Part shown: in pieces, positions 1 through 9,494 of the stretch
How positions within the stretch are numbered: the stretch's first letter is position 1
How the letters are laid out: each line of letters starts with the position of its first letter
Source of the DNA: Neoaquamicrobium microcysteis
GTDB taxonomy: Bacteria; Pseudomonadota; Alphaproteobacteria; Rhizobiales; Rhizobiaceae
Reading direction: 5' to 3'
NCBI RefSeq assembly: GCF_008180155.1
Contig: NZ_VSZS01000052.1
Location: forward strand, 1 to 64,000
Length of the DNA stretch: 64,000 nt
The notes under the pieces: model-generated
The model's input: only the letters and a program-made list of their open reading frames with translations
What the model was told of the DNA's origin: nothing
Databases searched by the model: none
Program-made: the position numbers and the translations under genes

Positions 1-44
1 AGCTTCGCGACGATCTCTTCGGGCTTGTGCTTCTTCTGGGGCAT
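1..44 (-). CDS. IS3-family transposase OrfA, N-terminal fragment
   Basis: Only 14 full codons are inside the window. They read [14 protein letters not shown], the typical N-terminus of IS3-family OrfA proteins, the helix-turn-helix component that is fused to OrfB by programmed frameshifting. The gene runs off the left edge, so integrity cannot be judged. No other part of the element is visible. Confidence 0.7.
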   Translation of the reverse strand, partial: MPQKKHKPEEIVAK

Positions 45-105
45 TCCAACGTCCTCTCTATCGGCCAAATAGCCTACTTCAGGGAGGACCACTTTTCAGG
101 AGGCA
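1..105 (-). mobile_element. IS3-family insertion sequence, left-edge fragment
   Basis: The first 105 bases read on the minus strand as the beginning of an IS3-family element: a terminal sequence starting TG (TGCCTCCTGAAAAGTGG on the minus strand), a short leader, and the start codon of an OrfA-like transposase at position 44. The rest lies outside the window. The right boundary near 105 is inferred from the TG end and from where transglutaminase similarity begins on the plus strand. The element interrupts that transglutaminase gene. Confidence 0.7.
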
Positions 106-425
106 GGCCAAGTGGCTATCTGGGCGATGTCGGCGTTCCCTATTCGGGACCAGGAGATTTCTGCGCTTGGTTCGAGGCCTATCTCGGCGGGCGCTGGTAC
201 ACCTTTGACGCGCGCTACAACACGCCGAGGATCGGCCGCGTTCTGATGGTCCGCGGCCGCGACGCCGCCGATGGCGCCATGATCACATCCTTCGGTTCCT
301 ATGATCTGAAGGCATTCAGGGTCTGGACCGACGAGGTGCCCAGCACGCTGACCGATGGCGAGGTGACCTGCCTGCTGACGACGCGCCCGGAGACCGAGGC
401 ATTGACACTGGCGCCTACACCGTGA
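106..425 (+). pseudogene. Transglutaminase-like protein, 3' fragment cut by the IS element
   Basis: The reading frame contains [10 protein letters not shown] and a [15 protein letters not shown] stretch followed by a [16 protein letters not shown] block. These are the C-terminal half of the transglutaminase-like (COG1305) proteins common in rhizobia, including the Asp of the catalytic triad in the TFDAR segment. The N-terminal half with the catalytic Cys is missing because the IS3 element begins just upstream. It is best read as a disrupted gene. A separate intact family member lies at 6999-7856. Confidence 0.75.
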
Positions 426-577
426 GTGCGGGTCCCACTCTGGACTCTCAACATGCCGCTGGACACGTTGCCAATGCAATGCCCGCTGAAAGGCGGGTCG
501 CGTTAGGTCAAGCGCGAAACCACCCGCAGGTCACGGTAGGAGCGAGGTTGTGCTGCCGGGCCCCGACTAAACAATTC

Positions 578-841
578 CTACCGGAAATCAGCGGCGGTCA
601 GCGTATATGAGGGCTGCCGGCGATGGGAGTAAGCCTTACGTGCGACGTCGTGGATCGAACCGCGTGCTCCGTCGAAAGCCGTGAGGATATCCGCACGACA
701 CAGTTCCGTACCGCCCGGCCGAACCAATGCAGTCGCTTCGACAAAGAACGGCACCTCGAACATGCCGTCATGGCCGATAAAGCGGACGGCGTTTCGAACC
801 TCGTCAAAGCTGCGGCTCGGGTTGGGAAACTCCAAAGTCAC
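578..841 (-). CDS. DUF1488 family small protein
   Basis: This 87-residue protein opens MTLEFPNPSRSFDE, continues with a VRFIGHDGMFEVPFFVEA block, and ends SYTLTAADFR. That pattern matches DUF1488 proteins widespread in Hyphomicrobiales, whose function is unknown. Its ATG at 841 overlaps the stop of the upstream small gene (ATGA), so the two are probably translationally coupled. It is the last gene of a minus-strand series of six very small genes. Confidence 0.75.
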   Translation of the reverse strand: MTLEFPNPSRSFDEVRNAVRFIGHDGMFEVPFFVEATALVRPGGTELCRADILTAFDGARGSIHDVARKAYSHRRQPSYTLTAADFR

Positions 842-1167
842 TGTCGGCCAACCTTCGTCCTGTGTGGATCGCGACGCCCGCGCGCCGTTAGGCTGCCCCG
901 ATCCTTGATATATCCGCCATTCCGACGATTCATGGAAAGCATGCCGTCGGTTGCGACCGAGCGGCTGAGGCCGATCATTTCCATCCCTTCCCGGGCGGCT
1001 GGAACGCCGGTGAAGACATGGTAGATGGTCCAGGACCGGTCGGCTTCGATGCGGCGCCCATACTGTTCGTCGCCTGCTGTGCGGACAGAACCACTCTCTT
1101 CAATGTCCCAGACGCCGATCGCGCGGTCGTGCCGCTCCCGTTCGGTTTCAACTACGGAACGGGTCAT
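838..1167 (-). CDS. Conserved small hypothetical protein
   Basis: This 109-residue protein of unknown function has a central WTIYHVFTGVPA stretch followed by a GMEMIGLSRSVATDGMLSMN block, which I recall as conserved in rhizobial small proteins. The final 30 residues are Arg/Gly-rich and may reflect drift. It overlaps the following DUF1488 gene by four bases and the preceding gene's end by 20 bases, consistent with one transcript. An AAGG-type ribosome binding site precedes the ATG. Confidence 0.55.
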   Translation of the reverse strand: MTRSVVETERERHDRAIGVWDIEESGSVRTAGDEQYGRRIEADRSWTIYHVFTGVPAAREGMEMIGLSRSVATDGMLSMNRRNGGYIKDRGSLTARGRRDPHRTKVGRQ

Positions 1168-1402
1168 GATCGTGGCCTTTCTTGGTTACGTCGACATCAA
1201 TGATGCCGGAGAACAGCGCGTTGCCGGATAGGTCGGTGATCGCGATGGCGTCGGGCCGTTGAGGCATGTCGAGCTTCTGAGACAGCAGGTGCGCGATCTC
1301 AATGGCATTAGCGAGATCGACGGCTTCAACCGCCTCGCGGCCGACGACGGCATGGGCGTCGTCCATCTCCCGCGTGCGGTAAAACTGGATGACAACTTTC
1401 AT
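1148..1402 (-). CDS. Conserved small hypothetical protein
   Basis: The 84-residue protein begins MKVVIQFYRTREMDDAHAVV and contains a DAIAITDLSGNALFSGIIDV block. No function is known to me. The start at 1402 is preferred because conserved similarity begins at MKVV. An in-frame ATG at 1411 would add three residues. It sits third from the end of the minus-strand small-gene series. Confidence 0.55.
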   Translation of the reverse strand: MKVVIQFYRTREMDDAHAVVGREAVEAVDLANAIEIAHLLSQKLDMPQRPDAIAITDLSGNALFSGIIDVDVTKKGHDHDPFRS

Positions 1403-1438
1403 GGCACCCATTGCTCTTTCAGCCGCAGCAGCACTGCC

Positions 1439-1582
1439 TCAATGCTTGCCTTTGCCGTGTGATACGTTGGCATTTGCAGCGACCTTGATCTGGTTGCCGA
1501 AGGTGCTTTCAGGCTTCGGTGGTGCATTCTCCTGCTTCGGCTTTCTGATTTCGCGATTGCTTCGTTTCTGGCCTTTAGCCAT
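1439..1582 (-). CDS. Very small basic protein (47 aa)
   Basis: This 47-codon frame begins MAKGQKRSNREIRKPKQEN and ends in a Gly-Lys-His tail. It is lysine-rich, has no membrane segment, and fills the gap between the two neighbouring small genes exactly, in the same orientation. Similar short basic proteins occur in rhizobia, and a nucleic-acid-binding role is only a guess from charge. Its start overlaps the end of the 1575-1877 gene by eight bases. Confidence 0.55.
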   Translation of the reverse strand: MAKGQKRSNREIRKPKQENAPPKPESTFGNQIKVAANANVSHGKGKH

Positions 1583-1877
1583 GTCCGAACGTCCTTTTGA
1601 TGAGAGTTGCGCCACTGCTGGACTGCGACATGTCGACCAGCTCGAGGTTGTCCTGGGTCGTCACACGCTCATGACGTTCGTCGTCGTTGCGGATGCGATA
1701 TTGCAGCGAATCTCCCCGTGCCGGCAGCGTCCCGGTGATGCGGTAGATTTCCGCGGGCACAACTGGCCTCACGAAACCGCCCTTGAGCCGGACAGCCTGT
1801 CCGATCGCGAAGAGATGAGCAGGAACATCGGGCCTGGCGGGACGAATCGTGCGTAGGATTGGGTTGGTCGACATCAT
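1575..1877 (-). CDS. Conserved small hypothetical protein (100 aa)
   Basis: The 100-residue protein begins MMSTNPILRTIRPARPDVPA and contains a HLFAIGQAVRLKGGF block and a QYRIRNDDERHERV block, ending in TLIKRTFGHG. I recognise this as a conserved Hyphomicrobiales hypothetical protein without assigned function. The size and the block around residues 22-60 resemble small SH3-like beta folds, but that is speculation. Its ATG overlaps the stop of the upstream gene by four bases. Confidence 0.6.
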   Translation of the reverse strand: MMSTNPILRTIRPARPDVPAHLFAIGQAVRLKGGFVRPVVPAEIYRITGTLPARGDSLQYRIRNDDERHERVTTQDNLELVDMSQSSSGATLIKRTFGHG

Positions 1878-2137
1878 GATTGTTGTTGATCCTTTTCGAG
1901 AGCGGCGGCGAGATCAGCAGGATCGATCGGCGCCATCTGATATGTCTGGCCATCAATGCCGATGGCTGGCAGGTGGATGAAGGCGCCCACACGTCTCCAG
2001 GCAAGGCGGGAAGATACCTCGAGAAGCTCCTCATCCTGGTCCACGCGATAGTCGCCAGCAGGCTGCGCGAAGTCGAAGCCCGGCAGCATGAAGGGTGCGC
2101 AGAAGCGAACGATCGTCTGCGTGGTGCGCGTTGTCAT
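1874..2137 (-). CDS. Conserved small hypothetical protein, first of the small-gene series
   Basis: This 87-residue protein starts MTTRTTQTIVRFCAPFMLPG and contains GDYRVDQDEELLEVSSRLAW and a VGAFIHLPAIGIDG block. The start at 2137 is chosen because a GGAGG sequence lies about 11 bases upstream; the frame stays open further up. It is the first gene of the minus-strand series, so a promoter is expected between it and groES. Function is unknown. Confidence 0.6.
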   Translation of the reverse strand: MTTRTTQTIVRFCAPFMLPGFDFAQPAGDYRVDQDEELLEVSSRLAWRRVGAFIHLPAIGIDGQTYQMAPIDPADLAAALEKDQQQS

Positions 2138-2562
2138 GTTTCCATACCTCCACAGAAGCACGCGAGTGCGCCTCCTGCATCATTCCCATTCGAACCGGAA
2201 CGAACTTCCGTGCTGCCAGTACATCCGTGGTCAGCGGCGGATTCATTCCACGGTTCGAACGGAGCGATATGCGCGCCGGGTTGGCGCGTGATGCATTCGC
2301 TATCGAAAATCCGGTGGTAAATGGCGGGGTCTCTGACACCGCAAGAAGCCAAGTCGGCCAAATCAACGAAGTTTATATATGCGGCTTATCAGCCGCCTTG
2401 GCAAGGACCACGCCGAATATTAGTTTTTGAAACTGATTAATGGATCCTACTTAAAAATAAAACCCATCCTCAAAGCAGGAAATACGTATTGAAAACAACA
2501 AATATCGGGTCGATAGCGACGATTTAAATTTTCCTGCGAACGGGCTTTTGATAAAATTACAT
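2138..2562. other. Intergenic region between the small-gene series and groES
   Basis: About 425 bases separate the divergent small-gene series from the groES control region. The part from about 2420 to 2560 is clearly more AT-rich than its surroundings, as expected for promoter DNA. I see no convincing gene here on either strand. Confidence 0.5.
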
Positions 2563-2589
2563 TTAGCACTCCTGTCATTCGAGTGCCAA
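2563..2589 (+). promoter_or_regulatory. CIRCE operator (HrcA-binding) upstream of groES
   Basis: The sequence is TTAGCACTC, nine bases, then GAGTGCCAA, one mismatch from the CIRCE consensus TTAGCACTC-N9-GAGTGCTAA. It ends 55 bases before the groES start. CIRCE is the operator of the HrcA repressor, which links chaperonin expression to free GroEL. No hrcA gene is present in the window. Confidence 0.93.
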
Positions 2590-2644
2590 AGGCGCTATGT
2601 ATCTGGGGTGGCCTCCCTATGCGCCGGCCTCAGAAAGAATTCTC

Positions 2645-4631
<1,987 letters not shown>

Positions 4632-4703
4632 GTGGTGCCTCAACCTTTCGGCCATCGCGGTCGCCAAACAGACTTTCAACAACAATCAGCAAGGAGCACC
4701 TCC

Positions 4704-5096
4704 ATGGCCATGCAGAACAGCAGCAAGAAAACCATGTCCCAGCGCTGGGACGATTACCAGCCTACGAAGTCGGTGCTCGCATGGTCGTGCATCGGCGCGG
4801 TCGTCGCCACGATCGTCGTCGGATTCAGCTGGGGCGGCTGGGTTACCGGCGGCACCTCGCAAACGATGGCGAAAGCGGCTGGCGACACGGCACACGGAGA
4901 GCTGGCATCGGCCATATGCGTCGAAAGGTTCATAGCGGCCCCAGATTCGGCAGCGAAACTTGCCGAGTTCAAGGCGATACCTGACAGCTTCAGGAAGCGT
5001 CAGTTCGTTGAAGCCGGCGGCTGGGCGACGATGCCCGGCCAGACGTCTCCTGACCGACGCGTCGCGGAAGGGTGCGTCACGGCTCTTTCTGCCTAG
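4704..5096 (+). CDS. Small membrane-anchored hypothetical protein
   Basis: This 130-residue protein has a polar N-terminus (MAMQNSSKKTMSQRWDDYQP), one hydrophobic segment at about residues 24-45 ending in WGGWVTGG, and a soluble C-terminal part with two cysteines. It is likely anchored in the inner membrane with the C-terminus outside. An AAGGAG site sits seven bases before the ATG. It lies 72 bases after groEL in the same orientation and may be co-transcribed. I do not recognise a function. Confidence 0.65.
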   Translation: MAMQNSSKKTMSQRWDDYQPTKSVLAWSCIGAVVATIVVGFSWGGWVTGGTSQTMAKAAGDTAHGELASAICVERFIAAPDSAAKLAEFKAIPDSFRKRQFVEAGGWATMPGQTSPDRRVAEGCVTALSA

Positions 5097-5107
5097 CCAA
5101 TCCAACG

Positions 5108-5130
5108 AGGTCACCGCCTGGCAGTGACCT
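5108..5130 (+). terminator. Hairpin after the groESL-linked genes, possible terminator
   Basis: Seven-base perfect arms (AGGTCAC and GTGACCT) enclose a nine-base loop just after the stop codon of the membrane protein gene. There is no uridine tract, so intrinsic termination is uncertain. Confidence 0.3.
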
Positions 5131-5156
5131 TGTCGGTCCCATCACGGAGTAACACG

Positions 5157-5330
5157 ATGATCATATTCTCGAAGAAGACTTCGACGGCCGCGAACACAGA
5201 CAATGAAGTGGACATGCGGCACGAAGCGATGCCCACCGAGGATTCGCTGCAAGAGAATCGCTTCGAACAGATTCGCAGGAAAGCGGCCGAAGGTCATAGC
5301 AAGTCCGCCAAGGATTATCGGCGTGTTTAA
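5157..5330 (+). CDS. Small hypothetical protein (57 aa)
   Basis: This 57-residue hydrophilic protein begins MIIFSKKTSTAANTDNE and ends KSAKDYRRV. The start at 5157 has a GGAG sequence eight bases upstream. It is charged, without a signal peptide or membrane segment. No family was recognised. Support is the ribosome binding site and its place between two apparently real genes. Confidence 0.4.
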   Translation: MIIFSKKTSTAANTDNEVDMRHEAMPTEDSLQENRFEQIRRKAAEGHSKSAKDYRRV

Positions 5331-5382
5331 ATGCACACTCCTCCGGCGCGATGCGAAAGACGATCATTCCGCTTCGTCACGG

Positions 5383-6159
5383 ATGCGGGTGGCGAAAAAG
5401 ATGAAGGTCGCACTTCTCTTGGTGACCATCGCAGCCCCATACAGCGTCTCAGAGGCTGCCGCGCAGTGCAACATCTCGGATGCCAAGCTTGAAGAAGCTA
5501 TCCTAGTGAAGCCTGAGCTTCGCGACCGGGACAATCGGCAAATTGTCAGTGACCTCAGAACCCTGAGAGATGCAGCGCTGATCCTCTGGTCCTACGATCG
5601 CCAGGATGATTGCAACCGGATTCTCGCAAACATACGTGAACTCCTGGCTTCCCCTTCTATCGGGGAGTTGGGCAACAACGACGAGGACGAGGCCGACCAG
5701 CAGTTGGCTGCGGGCGAACCTGCACTTCACAGCGGCGGAAGGGCTATCGGCAATCGCCACAAAGCTGGCGCCAGTCCGCTCATTGACATTGACGAGCTCG
5801 GCCCGGGTCTACGGGTCGATGAGATACTTGGCGCAGAGGTACGGAGCTCCGACGACAAGATCATCGGCGAGGTGCGCAACGTGGTAATCGGAACGAGAGA
5901 TCGTCAGGACTATGTTATCGTTGCATCGGGAGGGTTCTTCATCCCCGGCAAGGAGAGCATCGTCGTCCCACTGCGCTTCCTGCAGATAAATCAGGAGCGT
6001 GAGAGCTTCTTCCTCCGCGTTTCCGAAGTAGAGATGAGGAAGGTTCCGCTGATGCCGGATCAAGACTATGAATGGCTTGCCGACCAGGCGTGGCGAATCC
6101 GAAACGATGCGATATTTGAATCAATGATGCCTACTCCCGATCGCTTCGGGCGGCAGTGA
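5383..6159 (+). CDS. Secreted PRC-barrel domain protein
   Basis: The 258-residue protein starts with a signal peptide (MRVAKKMKVALLLVTIAAP, then SEAAAQC around the probable cleavage site). A helical, Asp/Glu-rich middle region follows, then a PRC-barrel domain at about residues 140-220 containing ADVRSSDDK-like and GEVRNVVIG strands and IVVPLRFL. PRC-barrels are small beta barrels found in envelope proteins and in RNA-processing and photosynthetic proteins. A periplasmic location is inferred. The start could also be the ATG at 5401; neither has a strong ribosome binding site. Confidence 0.7.
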   Translation: MRVAKKMKVALLLVTIAAPYSVSEAAAQCNISDAKLEEAILVKPELRDRDNRQIVSDLRTLRDAALILWSYDRQDDCNRILANIRELLASPSIGELGNNDEDEADQQLAAGEPALHSGGRAIGNRHKAGASPLIDIDELGPGLRVDEILGAEVRSSDDKIIGEVRNVVIGTRDRQDYVIVASGGFFIPGKESIVVPLRFLQINQERESFFLRVSEVEMRKVPLMPDQDYEWLADQAWRIRNDAIFESMMPTPDRFGRQ

Positions 6160-6468
6160 AGGCATCGACAATAGAGCAGGCTACGTGATTGTGCGCGACA
6201 TCGAGCTGGGCAGAAATTGTGGCGAAGCAGCTTGGCACGGCCTGAACGTGTCCGCAGCCCGCGGGGGCGACATGCATGAACTGGCTCCGCTGAAAGGCTG
6301 CTGATCGAAAGGCCAGGCGATCGCCCGGTCCTGCTGGTTTCCCGGCACTCACGCAAGCAGGCGACGAGTCCACTCCATGGAGGTCTCGGATGCAAAAGGG
6401 GCACAGAGCTACCCATCGTTCTCGGTAGGCGAGCGCTCGCTCCCATGAACTCAAATCGGTAAGCGAAA
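6160..6468. other. Intergenic region, nothing recognised
   Basis: About 309 bases between the PRC-barrel gene and the next plus-strand gene. I found no convincing coding frame, RNA or strong repeat on either strand. Confidence 0.4.
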
Positions 6469-6867
6469 ATGACTGATGACCTGCGCCAAACAAAATCTGC
6501 TGTGCCGACAGGCAAGAACCGCCAGCCTCGCGCATCGAAGCCGCGGCCATCCGCGTTGGGCAGCCTTTCCTCCGAGGAGTTGCAGACGCTTCGGCTAGAT
6601 GACAACGCTCGCGTGGAGTTCGATGCCTGTGTCCAGCGTTTTATTCGCAGCACGATCGAACTCAGGGTGTTCGAAGGCGAGGATGCGGTGTCGATGGACG
6701 ATGCTCGCTACGAGCAGCTTTCGGCTGCCGAAGCAGAGCTTCGCAGCAGCGGGATGGCGGTCGTGCATTTCATGGCGCCCCGCATCCTGAAATTGCGAGA
6801 TGGCGCCGCAAAGCGGAAGTGGCGCACGCTTCTTGCCAAGTTCAGGCGGGACGAGAAGCTGGTCTGA
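6469..6867 (+). CDS. Hypothetical protein (132 aa)
   Basis: This 132-residue soluble protein has a basic, Pro/Ser-rich N-terminus (about residues 1-35) and then a helical, Glu/Arg-rich part (FDACVQRFIRSTIELRVFEG). It has no signal peptide or membrane segment. I do not recognise a family. The frame is open for its full length with alphaproteobacterial-type codon use. Confidence 0.45.
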   Translation: MTDDLRQTKSAVPTGKNRQPRASKPRPSALGSLSSEELQTLRLDDNARVEFDACVQRFIRSTIELRVFEGEDAVSMDDARYEQLSAAEAELRSSGMAVVHFMAPRILKLRDGAAKRKWRTLLAKFRRDEKLV

Positions 6868-6998
6868 AGCGGCTCGGCGTTAGCGCCGCGGCAACTGCGG
6901 ATTTGGCTTCCGCGCGCCTGTCGCGAGGTGCGGCGGAGAGTCTCCAGCGTTCAGAGGTGCAGGGAACGCTGACGCCACGCATGGCTGGCTTCGATCAC

Positions 6999-7856
6999 CT
7001 ATTCCTCCACCAGAATTTCCACGCTGACATCCATGCCGGAGAAATCGTCCGGAGCGCCCAGGTAGCCGCCAATCACAGGCATGATCTGGCGATTGCTGCG
7101 GGCGACGGCGACGGGGATCAGGTTGTCCCCGCCGACGCGCCGGTGGGTAGGGTCAAAAGCTATCCAGCCGGCACCAGGGAGATAAATCTCCGCCCAGGCA
7201 TGGGTCGAGCCTGGATCACCGGCAAGGGCTTGCGGATCGAATAGATAGCCGGAAACCGCACGGGCACCGAAGCCAAGACGGCGCACAGCATCAATGAACA
7301 GCGCGGCGATGTCGCGGCAGGAGCCGCTTCCCAGTGCCAGCGTCTCGCGAGGCGCCTGTGTCCCCTCCTCTTCGCGCACGCGATAGGAAATCGCTCCGAG
7401 CACTCCCGCGTTCAGGCCCTTGAGCAGTGAAAGCGTGTCGGTTTGCTCGCCTCGCACAAAGGCGCGCGCCCAGTTCTCTAGTTCGCCCTGCGGATCAGGA
7501 TAGTCGGGGATGCACAGCGCGCCCAGAGCAGCCGCGTCGTCAGGCGAATAGGTGAACGGGAAGGAATGCACCGCTGAATCGGTTCGGAAGACCGGCCAGG
7601 CTGCGGCTGACTGGTCTACGCGCAACTGGCTCGCAATGACGAGCTGATCCGTGGCCTCGGTGAATGCCGCCGTGGCGACCAGGTTGCCAAACACGTCTTG
7701 CGTCCAGTCCATCTGCGCAACTGGCGAGCAGTCGATCGAACTTGCCAGCACCGCCATGTCATGGCTGCTGCGCGGGCGCAGCGTCAGTCGGTGCGGCTGG
7801 AGGATTACCGGGCGCGCATAAAGGTATCTCGTCGTGTGATGGATGGACAGTTTCAT
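6999..7856 (-). CDS. Transglutaminase-like cysteine protease family protein
   Basis: This 285-residue COG1305 protein has an N-terminal beta domain beginning MKLSIHHTTRYLYARPV and a C-terminal transglutaminase core. The catalytic triad is visible: Cys180 in GSGSCRD, His219 in STHAWAE and Asp235 in FDPTHRR. Such bacterial proteins are thought to act as peptidases or amidases; the substrate is unknown. No signal peptide is seen, so it is probably cytoplasmic. It is the intact relative of the IS-disrupted fragment at 106-425. Confidence 0.85.
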   Translation of the reverse strand: MKLSIHHTTRYLYARPVILQPHRLTLRPRSSHDMAVLASSIDCSPVAQMDWTQDVFGNLVATAAFTEATDQLVIASQLRVDQSAAAWPVFRTDSAVHSFPFTYSPDDAAALGALCIPDYPDPQGELENWARAFVRGEQTDTLSLLKGLNAGVLGAISYRVREEEGTQAPRETLALGSGSCRDIAALFIDAVRRLGFGARAVSGYLFDPQALAGDPGSTHAWAEIYLPGAGWIAFDPTHRRVGGDNLIPVAVARSNRQIMPVIGGYLGAPDDFSGMDVSVEILVEE

Positions 7857-8009
7857 TCCTGACCTGAGCGCTTCCTTCGGCAGGCGGATGCTGCTGTGCT
7901 CTAATCATCGCCGCCCCCTTGAGTTGCACATGCTGGCGCTACACTGTGGCTGGATGAACGAATACCTAGTTTGGTCGCGCTCCATGCAGTTCTGCCGGAT
8001 CATCCGCAA

Positions 8010-8198
8010 CTATCGCATCAGGCCGGCAGCTCGAAGCGCATCCTCGATGGACTTCTGTGCACCAGAGGGTTCGGGTGCCGGTTTCTTGCCCGAGGAACAG
8101 CGGTGGGCTGCGGCGCGAGAGCTATACCAAGGTGGCCCACGCGTGGTGCGGGCGTGGAGTGCGGCGAGCCGCGCGATCATGTCGGAGATTTTCCGCAA
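8010..8198 (-). pseudogene. Possible polyhydroxybutyrate depolymerase remnant
   Basis: The short frame begins with TTG and RKISDMIARLAALHARTT, which resembles the start of rhizobial PHB-depolymerase-type esterases. It ends IEDALRAAGLMR, which resembles their C-terminus. The roughly 300-residue alpha/beta-hydrolase body is absent, as if removed by an internal deletion. An AAAGGA-like site precedes the start. The match is from memory of the family and is tentative; a chance small frame is the alternative. Confidence 0.35.
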
Positions 8199-8724
8199 TC
8201 GGAACTTCCTTTATCTGCGTCCGAACAGGACGTGAGCATGTGCAACGACTTGACCCTCATATGGTTGCTGCACTGCACAATTTCGAGCGCAAGTGCGGGA
8301 TGTGCTTGGCGTCCAACTCGATTGGACGAGTAGCGGTAGTCGAGTCAGGAGCACGCGGTAGCTCCCTCGCTTGGCGGCACAAAAGAAACAAATGACCTTC
8401 CGATAACGCGGACCGACTGCTCCAGCATGACACCGGCGTCGCATCAGCCACTGCTCAGAACTTTGCAGTGGAGCGGGCGTTACCGAACCGCTTGGTCACA
8501 ATGCGTTTATCGCCTCGGCCGCCGAAGCAGACGCGCGCCTTTATGTGAGGCTACTCTTGCGCCTTCGAACCGGCTTCGAGGAGATAGCAACGGCTGTGAT
8601 GAGACCCAGGCCGAACGTCGGCTTTCTGAGTCTCGCGGCAAAACTGGACAGTCCGGTGACGGCCTCAAAAGGCGTCGGCAGGAAATCATTCTTCAGCCTC
8701 ACTTTGCGGTGCTGAATACGACGG
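8199..8724. other. Non-coding or decayed stretch
   Basis: Several overlapping short frames occur, but none has a recognisable protein or a good ribosome binding site. The stretch lies between two apparent gene remnants, consistent with degraded DNA. Confidence 0.4.
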
Positions 8725-9300
8725 CTATCCGCCCCGCGCTCCAGCGATTAGGGCAACTGCATCTGCCGCCGACAGCCAATGAAAGCTACCCACTCTGAGC
8801 AGCCTGCGCTTCGCGAACCGAATCCGGTGAGAAGCCAGCAAGCGCGATACGCCGACGGCCTCAGCCTCAACGGCAGGGCGAGGTTGCGTGTCGACCAAGC
8901 TATCAACGAGACGTCGCAGTTCGGACGGCGTTCTGCGACCCGCGGTCGTTTCCTAATGTCCGATCCCTGCCCTTCTCAACACTTCATTCTTAAGGGCGTC
9001 GCGAGCGGCAGCAGACCCTTGGTGATGGCCGGCGCCCTGATATTCGACCCCATGACGCGGCCCGCAATGCTCGTCAACGAGCAGAAAATCCACGCGGTTT
9101 GAGTTTATGCTGACGTAGGCCTGCTTGTTTTTCTTCCTCAACACGTCACCAGCGATACCTGAGCCACGACCTGCTAAGACGAATTGACTGCAAGCACCAT
9201 AAAGTCCAGCTCGCGGAAGACCCTGGCCTCACCGCGATTCAGGAGCGGCTGGCTCGCGAAGCGGCGGCTGAAGTTCGAACGCCCTTGGTTGGCGCGAAGT
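8725..9300 (-). pseudogene. DUF2726-domain protein, pseudogene with two stops and a frameshift
   Basis: Minus-strand reading gives PLLNRGEARVFRELDFMVLA, then an in-frame TAG, then QVVAQVSL. A one-base deletion follows (CTGGTGACG where CTGGGTGACG would keep frame), and the next frame reads DVLRKKNKQAYVSINSNRVD, FLLVDEHCGPRHGVEYQGAG and HHQGSAAARDALKNEVLRRAG. A second TAG after GIGH precedes TPSELRRLVDSLV. These blocks match the DUF2726 nuclease-like domain in order, so three independent lesions have disabled the gene. The ends are approximate. Confidence 0.75.
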
Positions 9301-9494
9301 TCCACAGCCGCAAGAGGCGCCATTCACCTTTCCGATGATCGGCTACAGCAAGCTCGTTGGCGGACACGAGGCACGACGTGCGCTCCCTTTACCGTCGAGA
9401 TACGGCGCCGCCGACGGACAAGCCCCATGATCCGATCAAATTGATAAAATCGGCGATGCGGGGTTCCACCGCATCGCCGAAGCAGACTAGTTCT

